Source of the DNA: MWEH01 sp964392385
GTDB lineage: Bacteria > Bacillota > Clostridia > Christensenellales > DTU072
DNA: 60,882 bases
Assembly: GCA_964392385.1 (NCBI GenBank)
Contig: CAYMPR010000005.1
Span: forward strand, 1-60,882
Direction: 5' to 3'
Positions 19,102 to 27,148 of this stretch are shown piece by piece; the stretch's first letter is position 1; every line of letters begins with the position of its first letter. The position numbers and the translations under genes were made by a program. The notes below the pieces were generated by a model. That model saw only the letters and a list, made by a program, of their open reading frames with translations. It ran no database searches and had not been told where the DNA came from.

Positions 19102-19569
19102 ATGGCAATTAGAAATATTTTTAAAGAAGGTGACCCAATGCTAAGGAGACGTGCTAGAGAAGTGGTAAGTTTCGACACTAGGCTTGGTGAACTTTTAGAC
19201 GATATGGTAGAAACGATGCATCACGCTGAAGGAGTGGGTCTTGCTGCGCCACAAGTTGGGATTTCAAGAAGAGTGATAGTTGTTGAGACAAGCGACAAAG
19301 GCCTTGTAGAACTTGTAAACCCTGAAATAATAGAAAAAGCAGGTAAACAAGTTTCCATAGAAGGTTGTCTGTCGGTTGATCCATCGAAGAATGGCTACGT
19401 CGAAAGACCATTTTTTGTGAAAGTTAAAGCCTATGATAGATATGGTAACCGTATTTTTGCTGAAGGCGAAGGGCTTAGAGCTAGAGCATTTTGTCACGAG
19501 ATTGATCATTTAGATGGGGTGCTTTTTCTTGATAAGAAGTGTGCACCACCCAAAAGCTCTGAGGAATAA
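19102..19569 (+). CDS. def: peptide deformylase
   Basis: Metalloenzyme removing the formyl group from new proteins. All three motifs are present: GVGLAAPQVG (44-53), EGCLSVD with metal ligand C89, and HEIDHLDG with H132, E133 and H136. At 155 residues it is the compact form. AGGAGA precedes the ATG. fmt follows directly, so the genes that add and remove the formyl group are paired. Confidence 0.97.
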   Translation: MAIRNIFKEGDPMLRRRAREVVSFDTRLGELLDDMVETMHHAEGVGLAAPQVGISRRVIVVETSDKGLVELVNPEIIEKAGKQVSIEGCLSVDPSKNGYVERPFFVKVKAYDRYGNRIFAEGEGLRARAFCHEIDHLDGVLFLDKKCAPPKSSEE

Positions 19570-19594
19570 TTCTACTTTTTAAAAGGAGACTACA

Positions 19595-20536
19595 TTGAAA
19601 GTTATTTTTTTCGGGACACCAAAATTTTCCGTTGAGGTATTAAAAGCCATTAAGGCTTCTTCGCATATTATAGTAGGAGTAATTACAAATCCTGATCAAA
19701 CTGGGAAAAGAGGAAAGCAGATAATAGAATCTCCAGTTAAAGAATATGCAAAGAATAATAATATACCAATTTTTCAATTTGAAAACATTAATCTTAATAG
19801 CGAAACGATTATATCTTTAGGCGCGGATATTGGGGTTACTGCAGCATATGGTCAAATATTAAAAAACCACACCATAGATTTATTTAAGCATGGGATAATA
19901 AATGTTCATGCCTCGTTGCTCCCTAAATATAGAGGTGCATCCCCTGTACAGTGTGCAATTCTAAATGGGGAAAAAGAGATAGGCGTTACTATTATGAAAA
20001 CAGTTTTAGAAGTGGATGCAGGAGATATATTAAATTGCGAAAAAATTACGCTTAAAGGCGATGAAAACGCTCTTGAATGTTTGGAAATGCTAGCTCCTAT
20101 TGGTGGGTTAGCTTTAGTTAGAACTCTTAATGAGATAGAAAGAGGAATTCTCCGGCCAATTCCTCAAAAAAATGATGAAGCATCCTTTTGCAAGAAAATC
20201 GAAAAAGAAGATGGTTTTACCGACTTTTCAGAACCAGCCCAACTAATTTTCAATAAAATCAGGGCATATCATCCTTGGCCTTCTTTGTATTGTATTACAA
20301 AATATGGAACTCTTAAGATAATAAAAGCCGAGATAGCATGTTTTGACTATGTGCCTACAACAAATGGTAAAATTATGGATACTTCCAAAGGAAAATTTGT
20401 TGTTTCCTGTAAAGAAGGTTTTATAAACATAAAAGAGTTACAACTTGAAGGATCGAAAATTATGCCAAGCAAAGATTTCTTGCTTGGTCATCCCTTTGTA
20501 GTAGGTGATAGCTTAATAATTAATGAAAAAATGTAA
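19595..20536 (+). CDS. fmt: methionyl-tRNA formyltransferase
   Basis: Formylates initiator Met-tRNA. The N-terminal formyltransferase domain has the signature IINVHASLLPKYRGASPVQ (catalytic Asn and His) and a following Asp in EVDAGDIL; a C-terminal OB-like domain follows. The start is TTG, supported by AAAGGAG seven bases upstream and the canonical N-terminus MKVIFFGTPKFSVEVL. Length (313) is standard. Confidence 0.96.
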   Translation: MKVIFFGTPKFSVEVLKAIKASSHIIVGVITNPDQTGKRGKQIIESPVKEYAKNNNIPIFQFENINLNSETIISLGADIGVTAAYGQILKNHTIDLFKHGIINVHASLLPKYRGASPVQCAILNGEKEIGVTIMKTVLEVDAGDILNCEKITLKGDENALECLEMLAPIGGLALVRTLNEIERGILRPIPQKNDEASFCKKIEKEDGFTDFSEPAQLIFNKIRAYHPWPSLYCITKYGTLKIIKAEIACFDYVPTTNGKIMDTSKGKFVVSCKEGFINIKELQLEGSKIMPSKDFLLGHPFVVGDSLIINEKM

Positions 20537-20610
20537 ATTTTTTCGATCCTTGCTATGGGGAAATCAATGATATGCTTAGAACCAACCAAAATGTTTTTAG
20601 AGGATTATGC
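20480..20610 (+). repeat. decayed tandem copy of the fmt 3' end
   Basis: The order TTGCT, GATA(T)GCTTA, AAAATGT occurs twice: near 20480, 20507 and 20528, then near 20550, 20569 and 20588. The offset is 60-70 bases and the first set includes the end of fmt. The second copy lies in the spacer before rsmB. Indels make the alignment approximate. Confidence 0.45.
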
Positions 20611-20615
20611 AGTAA

Positions 20616-21854
20616 ATGATGAATTATCTTGAGAAAAGCTATGATGTTTTAAAAAAGATATTTTCTAGTGGTGCATATGTACAAATTGCACTTAACGAGA
20701 AGTCCTCAGATCAAGATACCCCTATGGTTACAAAAATTGTATACGGAACACTCGAGAACTATTTCTTATTAAACTATAACATAGGCCTTTATGCAAACAA
20801 AAAGCCTCAAAACTCTATTAACATTCTCTTGATGATTGCGTTATATTGTCTGAAATTTTTGAACATTCCAGACTATGCCATTGTAAATGGGATTGTTGAA
20901 TTGACAGAAAAGATTGGAAAAAAAGAACTAAAAGCTTTTGTCAATGGTGTATTGCGTAACCTAAACAATGAAAAGTTGAAATATCCAGAGCTTAATAGTT
21001 TAGAATATGAACAGGTAAAATATAACCTACCTGATTGGTTTATCCAAGAAGTAAAACTTCAATTTAAAGACCGCTATGAGGACATTTTAAGCGTAAAAGG
21101 TGGAGAGAGTGAGCATGTTAGATTAAATCAAACAAGAATTAATAAAGCTGAATTTGAATCCTTGTTTAATGATTATATTCCTACAAAAACAGGCTATTTA
21201 GTACGTGCTGATGTGAAAATTAGGGACCTGTTTGCAAAAGGCAAAATTACTTATCAATCTCTTGCATCTACTCTTGTTGTGGAATCCGTTGGCAATATAT
21301 ATGCGAAAACAGTGTTAGATTTATGCTCAGCCCCAGGTGGAAAGGCTGTCTTTTCGGCTGAAAAAGGTGCATATGTAACTGCATGTGACATTTATCCTCA
21401 TAGATTAGAATTAATTAAATCATATGCAAAGAGAATGGGAGTAAATCTTAATGTTGTTAGAAATGATGCTACCGTTTTAAATAAGGAACTTATTTTACCT
21501 TATGATGTTGTCTTTGTGGATGCACCTTGCTCTGGACTTGGAGTAGTAAAAAAGAAACAAGATATGATTATTGGCAAAAAATTATCCGATGTAATTAATC
21601 TTTCTGAGTTACAGAAAAAAATCCTGGATATAGCTAAAGCATATGTTAAAAATGGAGGACTATTAGTTTACTCAACATGCACTATTATGAGAGCGGAGAA
21701 CGGAGATGTCATAAATGATTTTCTGAAAAGGAATCCCAATTTTACATTAGACATAGACTTAAATAACTTTCCTAATTCTGGGGAAATTCAGCTTTTACCT
21801 GACAATAATGGGATGGATGGTTATTATATAGCGAGACTTAGAAGAATTGCATAA
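20616..21854 (+). CDS. rsmB: 16S rRNA m5C967 methyltransferase RsmB
   Basis: Methylates cytosine 967 of 16S rRNA using S-adenosylmethionine. An N-terminal NusB-like helical domain (1-140) precedes a methyltransferase domain with VLDLCSAPGGK (SAM binding), VDAPCSGLG (motif IV cysteine) and YSTCTIMRAENGD (catalytic motif VI). At 412 residues it is slightly short of the usual 430-450. AGAGGA lies 11 bases before the first of two consecutive ATG codons. It follows fmt as in Bacillus. Confidence 0.93.
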   Translation: MMNYLEKSYDVLKKIFSSGAYVQIALNEKSSDQDTPMVTKIVYGTLENYFLLNYNIGLYANKKPQNSINILLMIALYCLKFLNIPDYAIVNGIVELTEKIGKKELKAFVNGVLRNLNNEKLKYPELNSLEYEQVKYNLPDWFIQEVKLQFKDRYEDILSVKGGESEHVRLNQTRINKAEFESLFNDYIPTKTGYLVRADVKIRDLFAKGKITYQSLASTLVVESVGNIYAKTVLDLCSAPGGKAVFSAEKGAYVTACDIYPHRLELIKSYAKRMGVNLNVVRNDATVLNKELILPYDVVFVDAPCSGLGVVKKKQDMIIGKKLSDVINLSELQKKILDIAKAYVKNGGLLVYSTCTIMRAENGDVINDFLKRNPNFTLDIDLNNFPNSGEIQLLPDNNGMDGYYIARLRRIA

Positions 21855-21935
21855 AAACACCAATTTACAAACAGAAACATTGCGTGGAATATTAAGGAAA
21901 TAAATAATAAAAATGAACTATAAAAGGATAAATAA

Positions 21936-22988
21936 ATGATCCAAGCGAAAAATTTACAAGAATTTGATTTTGAAGAGATGAAGGAATTGGTTTTAAGTCT
22001 TGGACTACCTGTTTTTCGTGCAAGACAAATATACGAGATGGTTCAAAGTAATAAAGAATGGGAAGAAGCAACCAATCTCCCCAAAAACATAAAAGAGAAA
22101 TTTTTAGATTATTTTACACTTGCTCTCTCTATTATAAAACAACAAAGTGGGAGAGATGGAGTGGTAAAATATTTATTTAAGGCAAATGATAATAATGTTA
22201 TCGAGGGTGTGTTTTTACCTAATAAATATGGAAACACACTATGTATTTCATCTCAAGTAGGTTGCGCCATGGGATGCACTTTTTGCGCAAGCGGGATAAA
22301 TGGGCTAATAAGAAATTTAACTCCAGGTGAAATGCTTGCCCAAGTTTTAGCAGTCAATAGAATAAATGGAGGAACTTTGCAAAAAAGAGCTATTTCTAAT
22401 GTGGTTATTATGGGAAGTGGCGAACCTCTAGATAATTATGACAATTTAATTAAGTTCTTTGCTCTATTATCAAGTGAAGAAGGATTAAATCTTAGTTTAA
22501 GAAATGTTACTGTTTCCACCTCTGGACTAGCTGATAAAATAAGGAAGCTTGCAGATGAAAAACTGCCTCTAACGCTTACTATTTCTTTGCACTCGGCAGA
22601 TGACGAAAAACGTAAGGAACTTATGCCTGTTGCGAAATTGTTTTCAGTGGATGAGATTATTAGTGCTGCAGATTACTATTTTGAGAAAACAGGAAGAAGA
22701 GTATCATACGAATATGCTTTAACGAAAAATAATTCTGATATGCACAGCATGTATGTTCTTGCAAGCAAGCTTAAAGGTAAAAATGTTCATGTTAACTTGA
22801 TTAGGTTAAACCAAGTGAAAGAACAGGATGTTATAGCTGCAGATGAAAACAAAGCTGAAGAGGCTCTTGAATTTTTAGTTAATTATGGAATACAAGCGAC
22901 TATTAGAAGAAGCTTAGGGTCTGATATAGAAGGAGCCTGTGGTCAACTGAGGAATCATTATTTAGAGTCTAAAAATGAAATTTTGTAG
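21936..22988 (+). CDS. rlmN: dual-specificity radical SAM methyltransferase RlmN
   Basis: Makes m2A2503 in 23S rRNA and m2A37 in some tRNAs. The iron-sulfur cluster motif is CAMGCTFC (C110, C114, C117), followed by the GEMLAQV and GSGEPLDNYDN SAM-binding segments. The resolving cysteine is in the C-terminal SDIEGACGQL. Length (350) is typical. AAAGGA precedes the ATG. In many Firmicutes prpC and prkC follow rlmN; here rsgA follows directly. Confidence 0.96.
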   Translation: MIQAKNLQEFDFEEMKELVLSLGLPVFRARQIYEMVQSNKEWEEATNLPKNIKEKFLDYFTLALSIIKQQSGRDGVVKYLFKANDNNVIEGVFLPNKYGNTLCISSQVGCAMGCTFCASGINGLIRNLTPGEMLAQVLAVNRINGGTLQKRAISNVVIMGSGEPLDNYDNLIKFFALLSSEEGLNLSLRNVTVSTSGLADKIRKLADEKLPLTLTISLHSADDEKRKELMPVAKLFSVDEIISAADYYFEKTGRRVSYEYALTKNNSDMHSMYVLASKLKGKNVHVNLIRLNQVKEQDVIAADENKAEEALEFLVNYGIQATIRRSLGSDIEGACGQLRNHYLESKNEIL

Positions 22989-23125
22989 ATATAAACCTTG
23001 CTTCTTATCAATTGAGCTATAATATAAGTTCGCTTAGGCGATGAACAAAGTAATAAAAATAAGAAATAACAAGTCTTAAAGTGATATTATTTATAAGTAA
23101 TAACATGGAAATTGGAAAATTAGCG
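22950..23125 (+). repeat. possible decayed copies of the rlmN 3' end
   Basis: ATTATTTA followed by A(G/A)GT and ATGAAATT occurs at 22957 at the gene end, and a similar stretch recurs at 23086, 129 bases later. A weaker intermediate (ATAATATAAGTT) lies near 23019, giving a possible spacing of about 65 bases. The matches are partial and AT-rich. Confidence 0.35.
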
Positions 23126-23132
23126 GAAAAAT

Positions 23133-24002
23133 ATGGATATTGAAAACACTGGAAAAGTAATTAAAATATTAGCTGGGAAATATTGGGTTTTAGAAAACAA
23201 CTCTACTTTTTTGTGTGCAGCAAGAGGTATAATGAGGCGAAAAGAAGGGATATTTGTTGGAGATAAAGTGAAATTTATCAAATCGCCCAAAATATCTTTA
23301 ATTACAGAGGTTTTAGAAAGGAAAAATTTGCTATTGCGTCCCCCAGTTGCAAATATTGACCTAGTAATAATAGTAATAGCTAAAGAGCCAAGCCCAGATT
23401 TAGTTTTAGTTGATAAGATACTTGTTAATAGTTACAGCCAAAATATTTTACCAGTGTTATGTTATAATAAGGTGGATATGGTAAGCGCTGAAGAGGCTAA
23501 TTTAATTGTAAACCAATATTCCTCTTTTATGCCCACTTTTACTATTTCTACATTGACAGGAGAAGGAATAGGAGAGCTTGCGAAACACATTAATGGTAAA
23601 ACCGTCTGTTTTGCAGGACAAAGTGCCGTTGGTAAAACGAGCATATTGAATTCGATAGTTGGACTAGATTTGTTAACGGGAGAAATCTCTAAGAAAATTA
23701 AAAAAGGGAAAAATATTACAAGGCATATAGAGATATTTCCAGCATTTAATGGAGAAATAGTCGATACTTGTGGCTTTAGCCTTTTGGAAAACATTAGAAT
23801 TAATCAAAATGAATTAGCCTATTATTACCCTGATTTTCTGGAATACTCAAGTAATTGTAGATATAATGGCTGTACGCATATTACTGAACCAGATTGTAAG
23901 GTCAAGGAAATGGTGCAAAATAATCAAATCTCTAAAGAAAGATATCAAAGATATATAAAGATTTTTAATGAAATAAAAGAATACAGAAATAATGAATTTT
24001 AA
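23133..24002 (+). CDS. rsgA: ribosome small-subunit GTPase RsgA
   Basis: Circularly permuted GTPase acting late in 30S assembly. An N-terminal OB fold (1-70) is followed by the permuted GTPase motifs: NKVD near 110-113, then the P-loop GQSAVGKTSI near 165, then DTCGF. A C-terminal zinc domain carries the pattern C..NGCTHITEPDCKV. Length (289) is normal. A weak GCGGAAAA site precedes the ATG. rpe follows after 14 bases. Confidence 0.95.
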   Translation: MDIENTGKVIKILAGKYWVLENNSTFLCAARGIMRRKEGIFVGDKVKFIKSPKISLITEVLERKNLLLRPPVANIDLVIIVIAKEPSPDLVLVDKILVNSYSQNILPVLCYNKVDMVSAEEANLIVNQYSSFMPTFTISTLTGEGIGELAKHINGKTVCFAGQSAVGKTSILNSIVGLDLLTGEISKKIKKGKNITRHIEIFPAFNGEIVDTCGFSLLENIRINQNELAYYYPDFLEYSSNCRYNGCTHITEPDCKVKEMVQNNQISKERYQRYIKIFNEIKEYRNNEF

Positions 24003-24016
24003 TTGAGAGGATTAAT

Positions 24017-24682
24017 ATGACCAAGAAAATTTTAGTTGCTCCATCTATACTTTCAGGTGATTTTGCTGCCATGGGCTCTTCTGTATCGATACTTGAAAGT
24101 TGGGGAGCTGATTTAGTGCATTGTGATGTTATGGATGGGGTTTATGTGAATAACATAACCTTCGGTATGCCCATGATTAAAGCAATTAAACCACTGACAA
24201 AACTTCCTTTAGATGTTCACCTTATGATAACCACACCTGAAAAATATGTAGTGCAGTTTATTGAATGCGGTGCAAATTATCTTTCTTTTCATCCCGAAGT
24301 AAGCACTGATCCACAAAAAACATTGTCCACGATTAAATCGTTCGGGGTAAAGGCTGGAATAGTCATTAATGCAGATGTTTGTTGTGAGAATTATTTATAT
24401 TTACTAAAAAACTGCGACTTTGTTTTAATAATGAGCGTGCAGGCAGGGCTCGGGGGACAAAAATTTAAGCCTGAGACACTTGATAAAGTTGTTCTAGTTA
24501 GAGAATATGCCAAAGAAAACAACTTAAGTATTGATATAGAAATAGATGGGGGAATTACCGAAGAAAACGTTGAGCTAGTAAAAAAAGCAGGAGTAAATAT
24601 CATCGTTGCTGGAAGCTCAATATACAAATCGAATAATCCAACCTTGACAATCAAAAAATTTAAAGAAAATGCACGTGAATAG
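24017..24682 (+). CDS. rpe: ribulose-phosphate 3-epimerase
   Basis: Interconverts ribulose 5-phosphate and xylulose 5-phosphate in the pentose phosphate pathway. The barrel signatures are present: APSILSGDFA, DLVHCDVMDGVYVNNITFG (metal ligands), PLDVHLMI, and the late DIEIDGGI and AGSSIY phosphate-binding strand. Length (221) is standard. GAGAGGA precedes the ATG. Its place after rsgA matches Bacillus. Confidence 0.96.
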   Translation: MTKKILVAPSILSGDFAAMGSSVSILESWGADLVHCDVMDGVYVNNITFGMPMIKAIKPLTKLPLDVHLMITTPEKYVVQFIECGANYLSFHPEVSTDPQKTLSTIKSFGVKAGIVINADVCCENYLYLLKNCDFVLIMSVQAGLGGQKFKPETLDKVVLVREYAKENNLSIDIEIDGGITEENVELVKKAGVNIIVAGSSIYKSNNPTLTIKKFKENARE

Positions 24683-24746
24683 AGGATCTCAAAAACTAGG
24701 AATTATGTATCTTAAGATACTAAAATATACCAATTGATGTCAAAAA

Positions 24747-24770
24747 AAGAACCGCATTTCAGCGGTTCTT
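24747..24770 (-). terminator. terminator between convergent rpe and rpmB
   Basis: A perfect 9-bp stem (AAGAACCGC at 24747-24755 with GCGGTTCTT at 24762-24770) encloses a 6-base loop. On the minus strand it is followed by a seven-T run, making it a strong terminator for rpmB. On the plus strand the T tract is poor, so termination of rpe would be weaker. Confidence 0.88.
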
Positions 24771-24790
24771 TGCTTTAAGAAATAAGGGTA

Positions 24791-24982
24791 TTATTTTTCT
24801 TGCTTACGTAAAGTACGAAGGCAGCGAGTACAAACATAGGCATTGGTTTCTTTGCCTGACTCATCCACTATATCGACTTTTTGAACGTTTGCGCTCCAAG
24901 TTCTTCTTGTTCTATTTTTTGCGTGGCTAACATTATTTCCACTCATTGTACCTTTTCCGCATATACTACATATTCTAGACAT
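24791..24982 (-). CDS. rpmB: ribosomal protein L28 (zinc-binding form)
   Basis: Large-subunit ribosomal protein of 63 residues: MSRICSICGKGTMSGNNVSHAKN at the start and CTRCLRTLRKQ near the end. The two CxxC pairs (CSIC and CTRC) mark the zinc-binding version. It is the only real minus-strand gene in the window. AGGAGG precedes the ATG, and a near-consensus promoter lies behind it. The inverted orientation opposite asp23 is the same as in Bacillus. Confidence 0.97.
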   Translation of the reverse strand: MSRICSICGKGTMSGNNVSHAKNRTRRTWSANVQKVDIVDESGKETNAYVCTRCLRTLRKQEK

Positions 24983-25021
24983 TTTATTTCCTCCTAGATT
25001 AATCTCTTATTTAGCGTTTGT

Positions 25022-25050
25022 ATTATACAATTGTAATAATACTTTGGCAA
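25022..25050 (-). promoter_or_regulatory. promoter of rpmB
   Basis: Reading the minus strand, TTGCCA (25050-25045) and a perfect TATAAT (25027-25022) are separated by exactly 17 bases. They lie about 40 bases upstream of the rpmB start codon. Confidence 0.82.
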
Positions 25051-25133
25051 CAGTTTTATGCCCCATTTCTCTTTTGCTTGATTTTTATATAATTTTAAGA
25101 TAACATAATCACATTATAGTAATATGGTGTACT

Positions 25134-25481
25134 ATGTCTTTACAAACAACTAACATCTATGGAGATATCACTATTAGTGACAATGCCGTGAAGCTTATTG
25201 CTGGTAGGGTTGCTTTAGAATGTTATGGTGTTGTAGAGTTTTCTCCTAGAAGATTTTCCTCAAAAGGTAAGATTTTATTTAAATATAAGCCTATTAACCG
25301 TGGTATAAAGCTCGTTACAATGGACAATAGAGCTTATTTGGATTTATATGTCGTTTTAAGTAAAGGTGTCAATCAAATTGCGGTCACGGAAAGTCTTCGC
25401 TCATCTGTGGAATATAATGTAGCTAATTTAACTGGGATGAGAGTTAAGGGAGTCAATGTACACGTAGTGGGATTTAAATAA
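25134..25481 (+). CDS. Asp23/YloU family protein
   Basis: Small alkaline-shock-like protein of 115 residues. The start NIYGDITISDNAVKLIAGRVALECYGVVE is typical, as is the C-terminal GVNVHVVGF strand. The molecular function is poorly defined; members associate with envelope stress or the membrane. It stands immediately before the fatty-acid kinase gene, the standard Firmicutes pair. No Shine-Dalgarno sequence is visible before the ATG. It is divergent from rpmB, so the 151-base spacer must carry its promoter, but I cannot choose one with confidence. Confidence 0.9.
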   Translation: MSLQTTNIYGDITISDNAVKLIAGRVALECYGVVEFSPRRFSSKGKILFKYKPINRGIKLVTMDNRAYLDLYVVLSKGVNQIAVTESLRSSVEYNVANLTGMRVKGVNVHVVGFK

Positions 25482-25516
25482 TCTTTAATTTCACCATCAC
25501 GGGTAAGTGACGAAAT

Positions 25517-27148
25517 ATGATTGTTAATATAGACGCAAAGAAAATTCTTGAACTCTTCAAGGGCGGTGCTCTCAATTTAGAGTTGAATAAAGCATATATC
25601 GATAGCTTAAATGTTTTTCCTGTTCCTGATGGGGATACTGGAACAAACATGACGCTTACGATGAACTCTACATTGAAAGAGATGAATAACGCTAATTCTG
25701 AAAACATGGTAAATTTGTGTAAAGCCATGTCGACTGGCGCACTGAAAGGAGCTCGTGGGAATAGTGGCGTTATTCTTTCTCAAATTTTTAAAGGAATGTC
25801 TAGTGTTCTTTCTGAAGTAGATTTAGTGAATACAAAAACATTTTCTAGAGCGTTAAAGCAAGGTGCTACTATAGCCTATGAGGTAGTTTCTCAGCCTAAA
25901 GAAGGTACCATACTAACTATAATTAGAATGGTTGCAGCATATGCTTTAAAAATATCAACTAGAACCGCTGATTACGATTCATTTTTCCAACAGATTCTCA
26001 AATATGGTAAAAAAGTATTAGCCGAAACGCCAGAAATGTTACCAGTGCTTAAAAAGGCTGGCGTAGTAGATGCAGGTGGTGCTGGATTACTGATGATATT
26101 TGAAGGAATGTTCAACATCTTAACTGGTGTTGAGATGAAGGCTATTTCAAAACCAGAAATCATAAGTAATGTACAAGTCAATAATACTCCCGATCAAATT
26201 GAAGATTTTGATAACATTAATTTTTCGTATTGCACAGAGTTCTTTATTATTAATCTCTTATCAAAAACTACCTTATCCGATATAGATAAACTCAAGGACA
26301 AATTAAATGAAATTGGAGATTGTGTACTAGTAATAGGTGATTTAAATTTGGTGAAGGTGCATGTTCATACGAATAATCCAGATAAAGCTATCGGATATGG
26401 GCTTAAATTAGGGGAATTAAACAAATTAAAAATTGACAATATGGTCCAGCAGTTTAGGGAATTGCATGCTACTAGTGAGCCAGTAAAAATAAGGAAAGCT
26501 GTTGGGTTAATGGCAATATGTAATGGAGAAGGTTTAAAAAATATTTTTAAAGATTTAAGAGCTGATGTAGTTATAGAGGGTGGTCAAACGATGAATCCTA
26601 GCGTAGAAGATATAGCTTCTGCGGTAGAAGAAGTAAATGCAGATATTGTTTATATTCTTCCCAACAACAGCAACATAATTTTAGCGGCCGAACAGGCAAA
26701 AGGATTGATAAATACAGAAATCGTAGTTATTCCATCAAAGGATATTCCTCAAGGTATTGCTGCTGCAATTAATTATAATCCAGAAGCTGGTACCGAGGAA
26801 AATATTGAAATGATGCGAAGAGCTATAGGAGCTGTAAGAAGTGGTTTAGTTACTCATGCAGTCAGAGACACCGAGATGGATGGTTATGAACTTCACGATG
26901 GAGACATTATAGGAATTTTCGGTAATATTGCGGCAAAGGGTGACAATGTAGCTCAAGTAACAAAAGATTTAATAAAGAAGATGGAAAACGATGATAGTAG
27001 CACTATTACACTATACTATGGCCTTGACATTACTTTAGAGGAAGCAGAAAAGCTTAAGGCTGAAATAATAAAAACCCACCCATTTTTTGATGTGTTGACA
27101 TACAATGGCGGTCAACAGCACTACTACTATTATGTATCGGTGGAATAA
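25517..27148 (+). CDS. fakA: DAK2-domain fatty-acid kinase FakA (YloV)
   Basis: Phosphorylates fatty acids bound to a FakB carrier so that they can enter phospholipid synthesis. The N-terminal DhaL/DAK2 domain (about 10-200) has NVFPVPDGDTGTNMTLTM, with the metal-binding aspartates, then GARGNSGVILSQI and GVVDAGGAGL. The middle and C-terminal regions (LPNNSNIILAAEQA, HDGDIIGIF) match FakA/YloV. Length (543) is standard. Its stop overlaps the recG start by one base (TAATG). No FakB gene is in the window. Confidence 0.92.
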   Translation: MIVNIDAKKILELFKGGALNLELNKAYIDSLNVFPVPDGDTGTNMTLTMNSTLKEMNNANSENMVNLCKAMSTGALKGARGNSGVILSQIFKGMSSVLSEVDLVNTKTFSRALKQGATIAYEVVSQPKEGTILTIIRMVAAYALKISTRTADYDSFFQQILKYGKKVLAETPEMLPVLKKAGVVDAGGAGLLMIFEGMFNILTGVEMKAISKPEIISNVQVNNTPDQIEDFDNINFSYCTEFFIINLLSKTTLSDIDKLKDKLNEIGDCVLVIGDLNLVKVHVHTNNPDKAIGYGLKLGELNKLKIDNMVQQFRELHATSEPVKIRKAVGLMAICNGEGLKNIFKDLRADVVIEGGQTMNPSVEDIASAVEEVNADIVYILPNNSNIILAAEQAKGLINTEIVVIPSKDIPQGIAAAINYNPEAGTEENIEMMRRAIGAVRSGLVTHAVRDTEMDGYELHDGDIIGIFGNIAAKGDNVAQVTKDLIKKMENDDSSTITLYYGLDITLEEAEKLKAEIIKTHPFFDVLTYNGGQQHYYYYVSVE

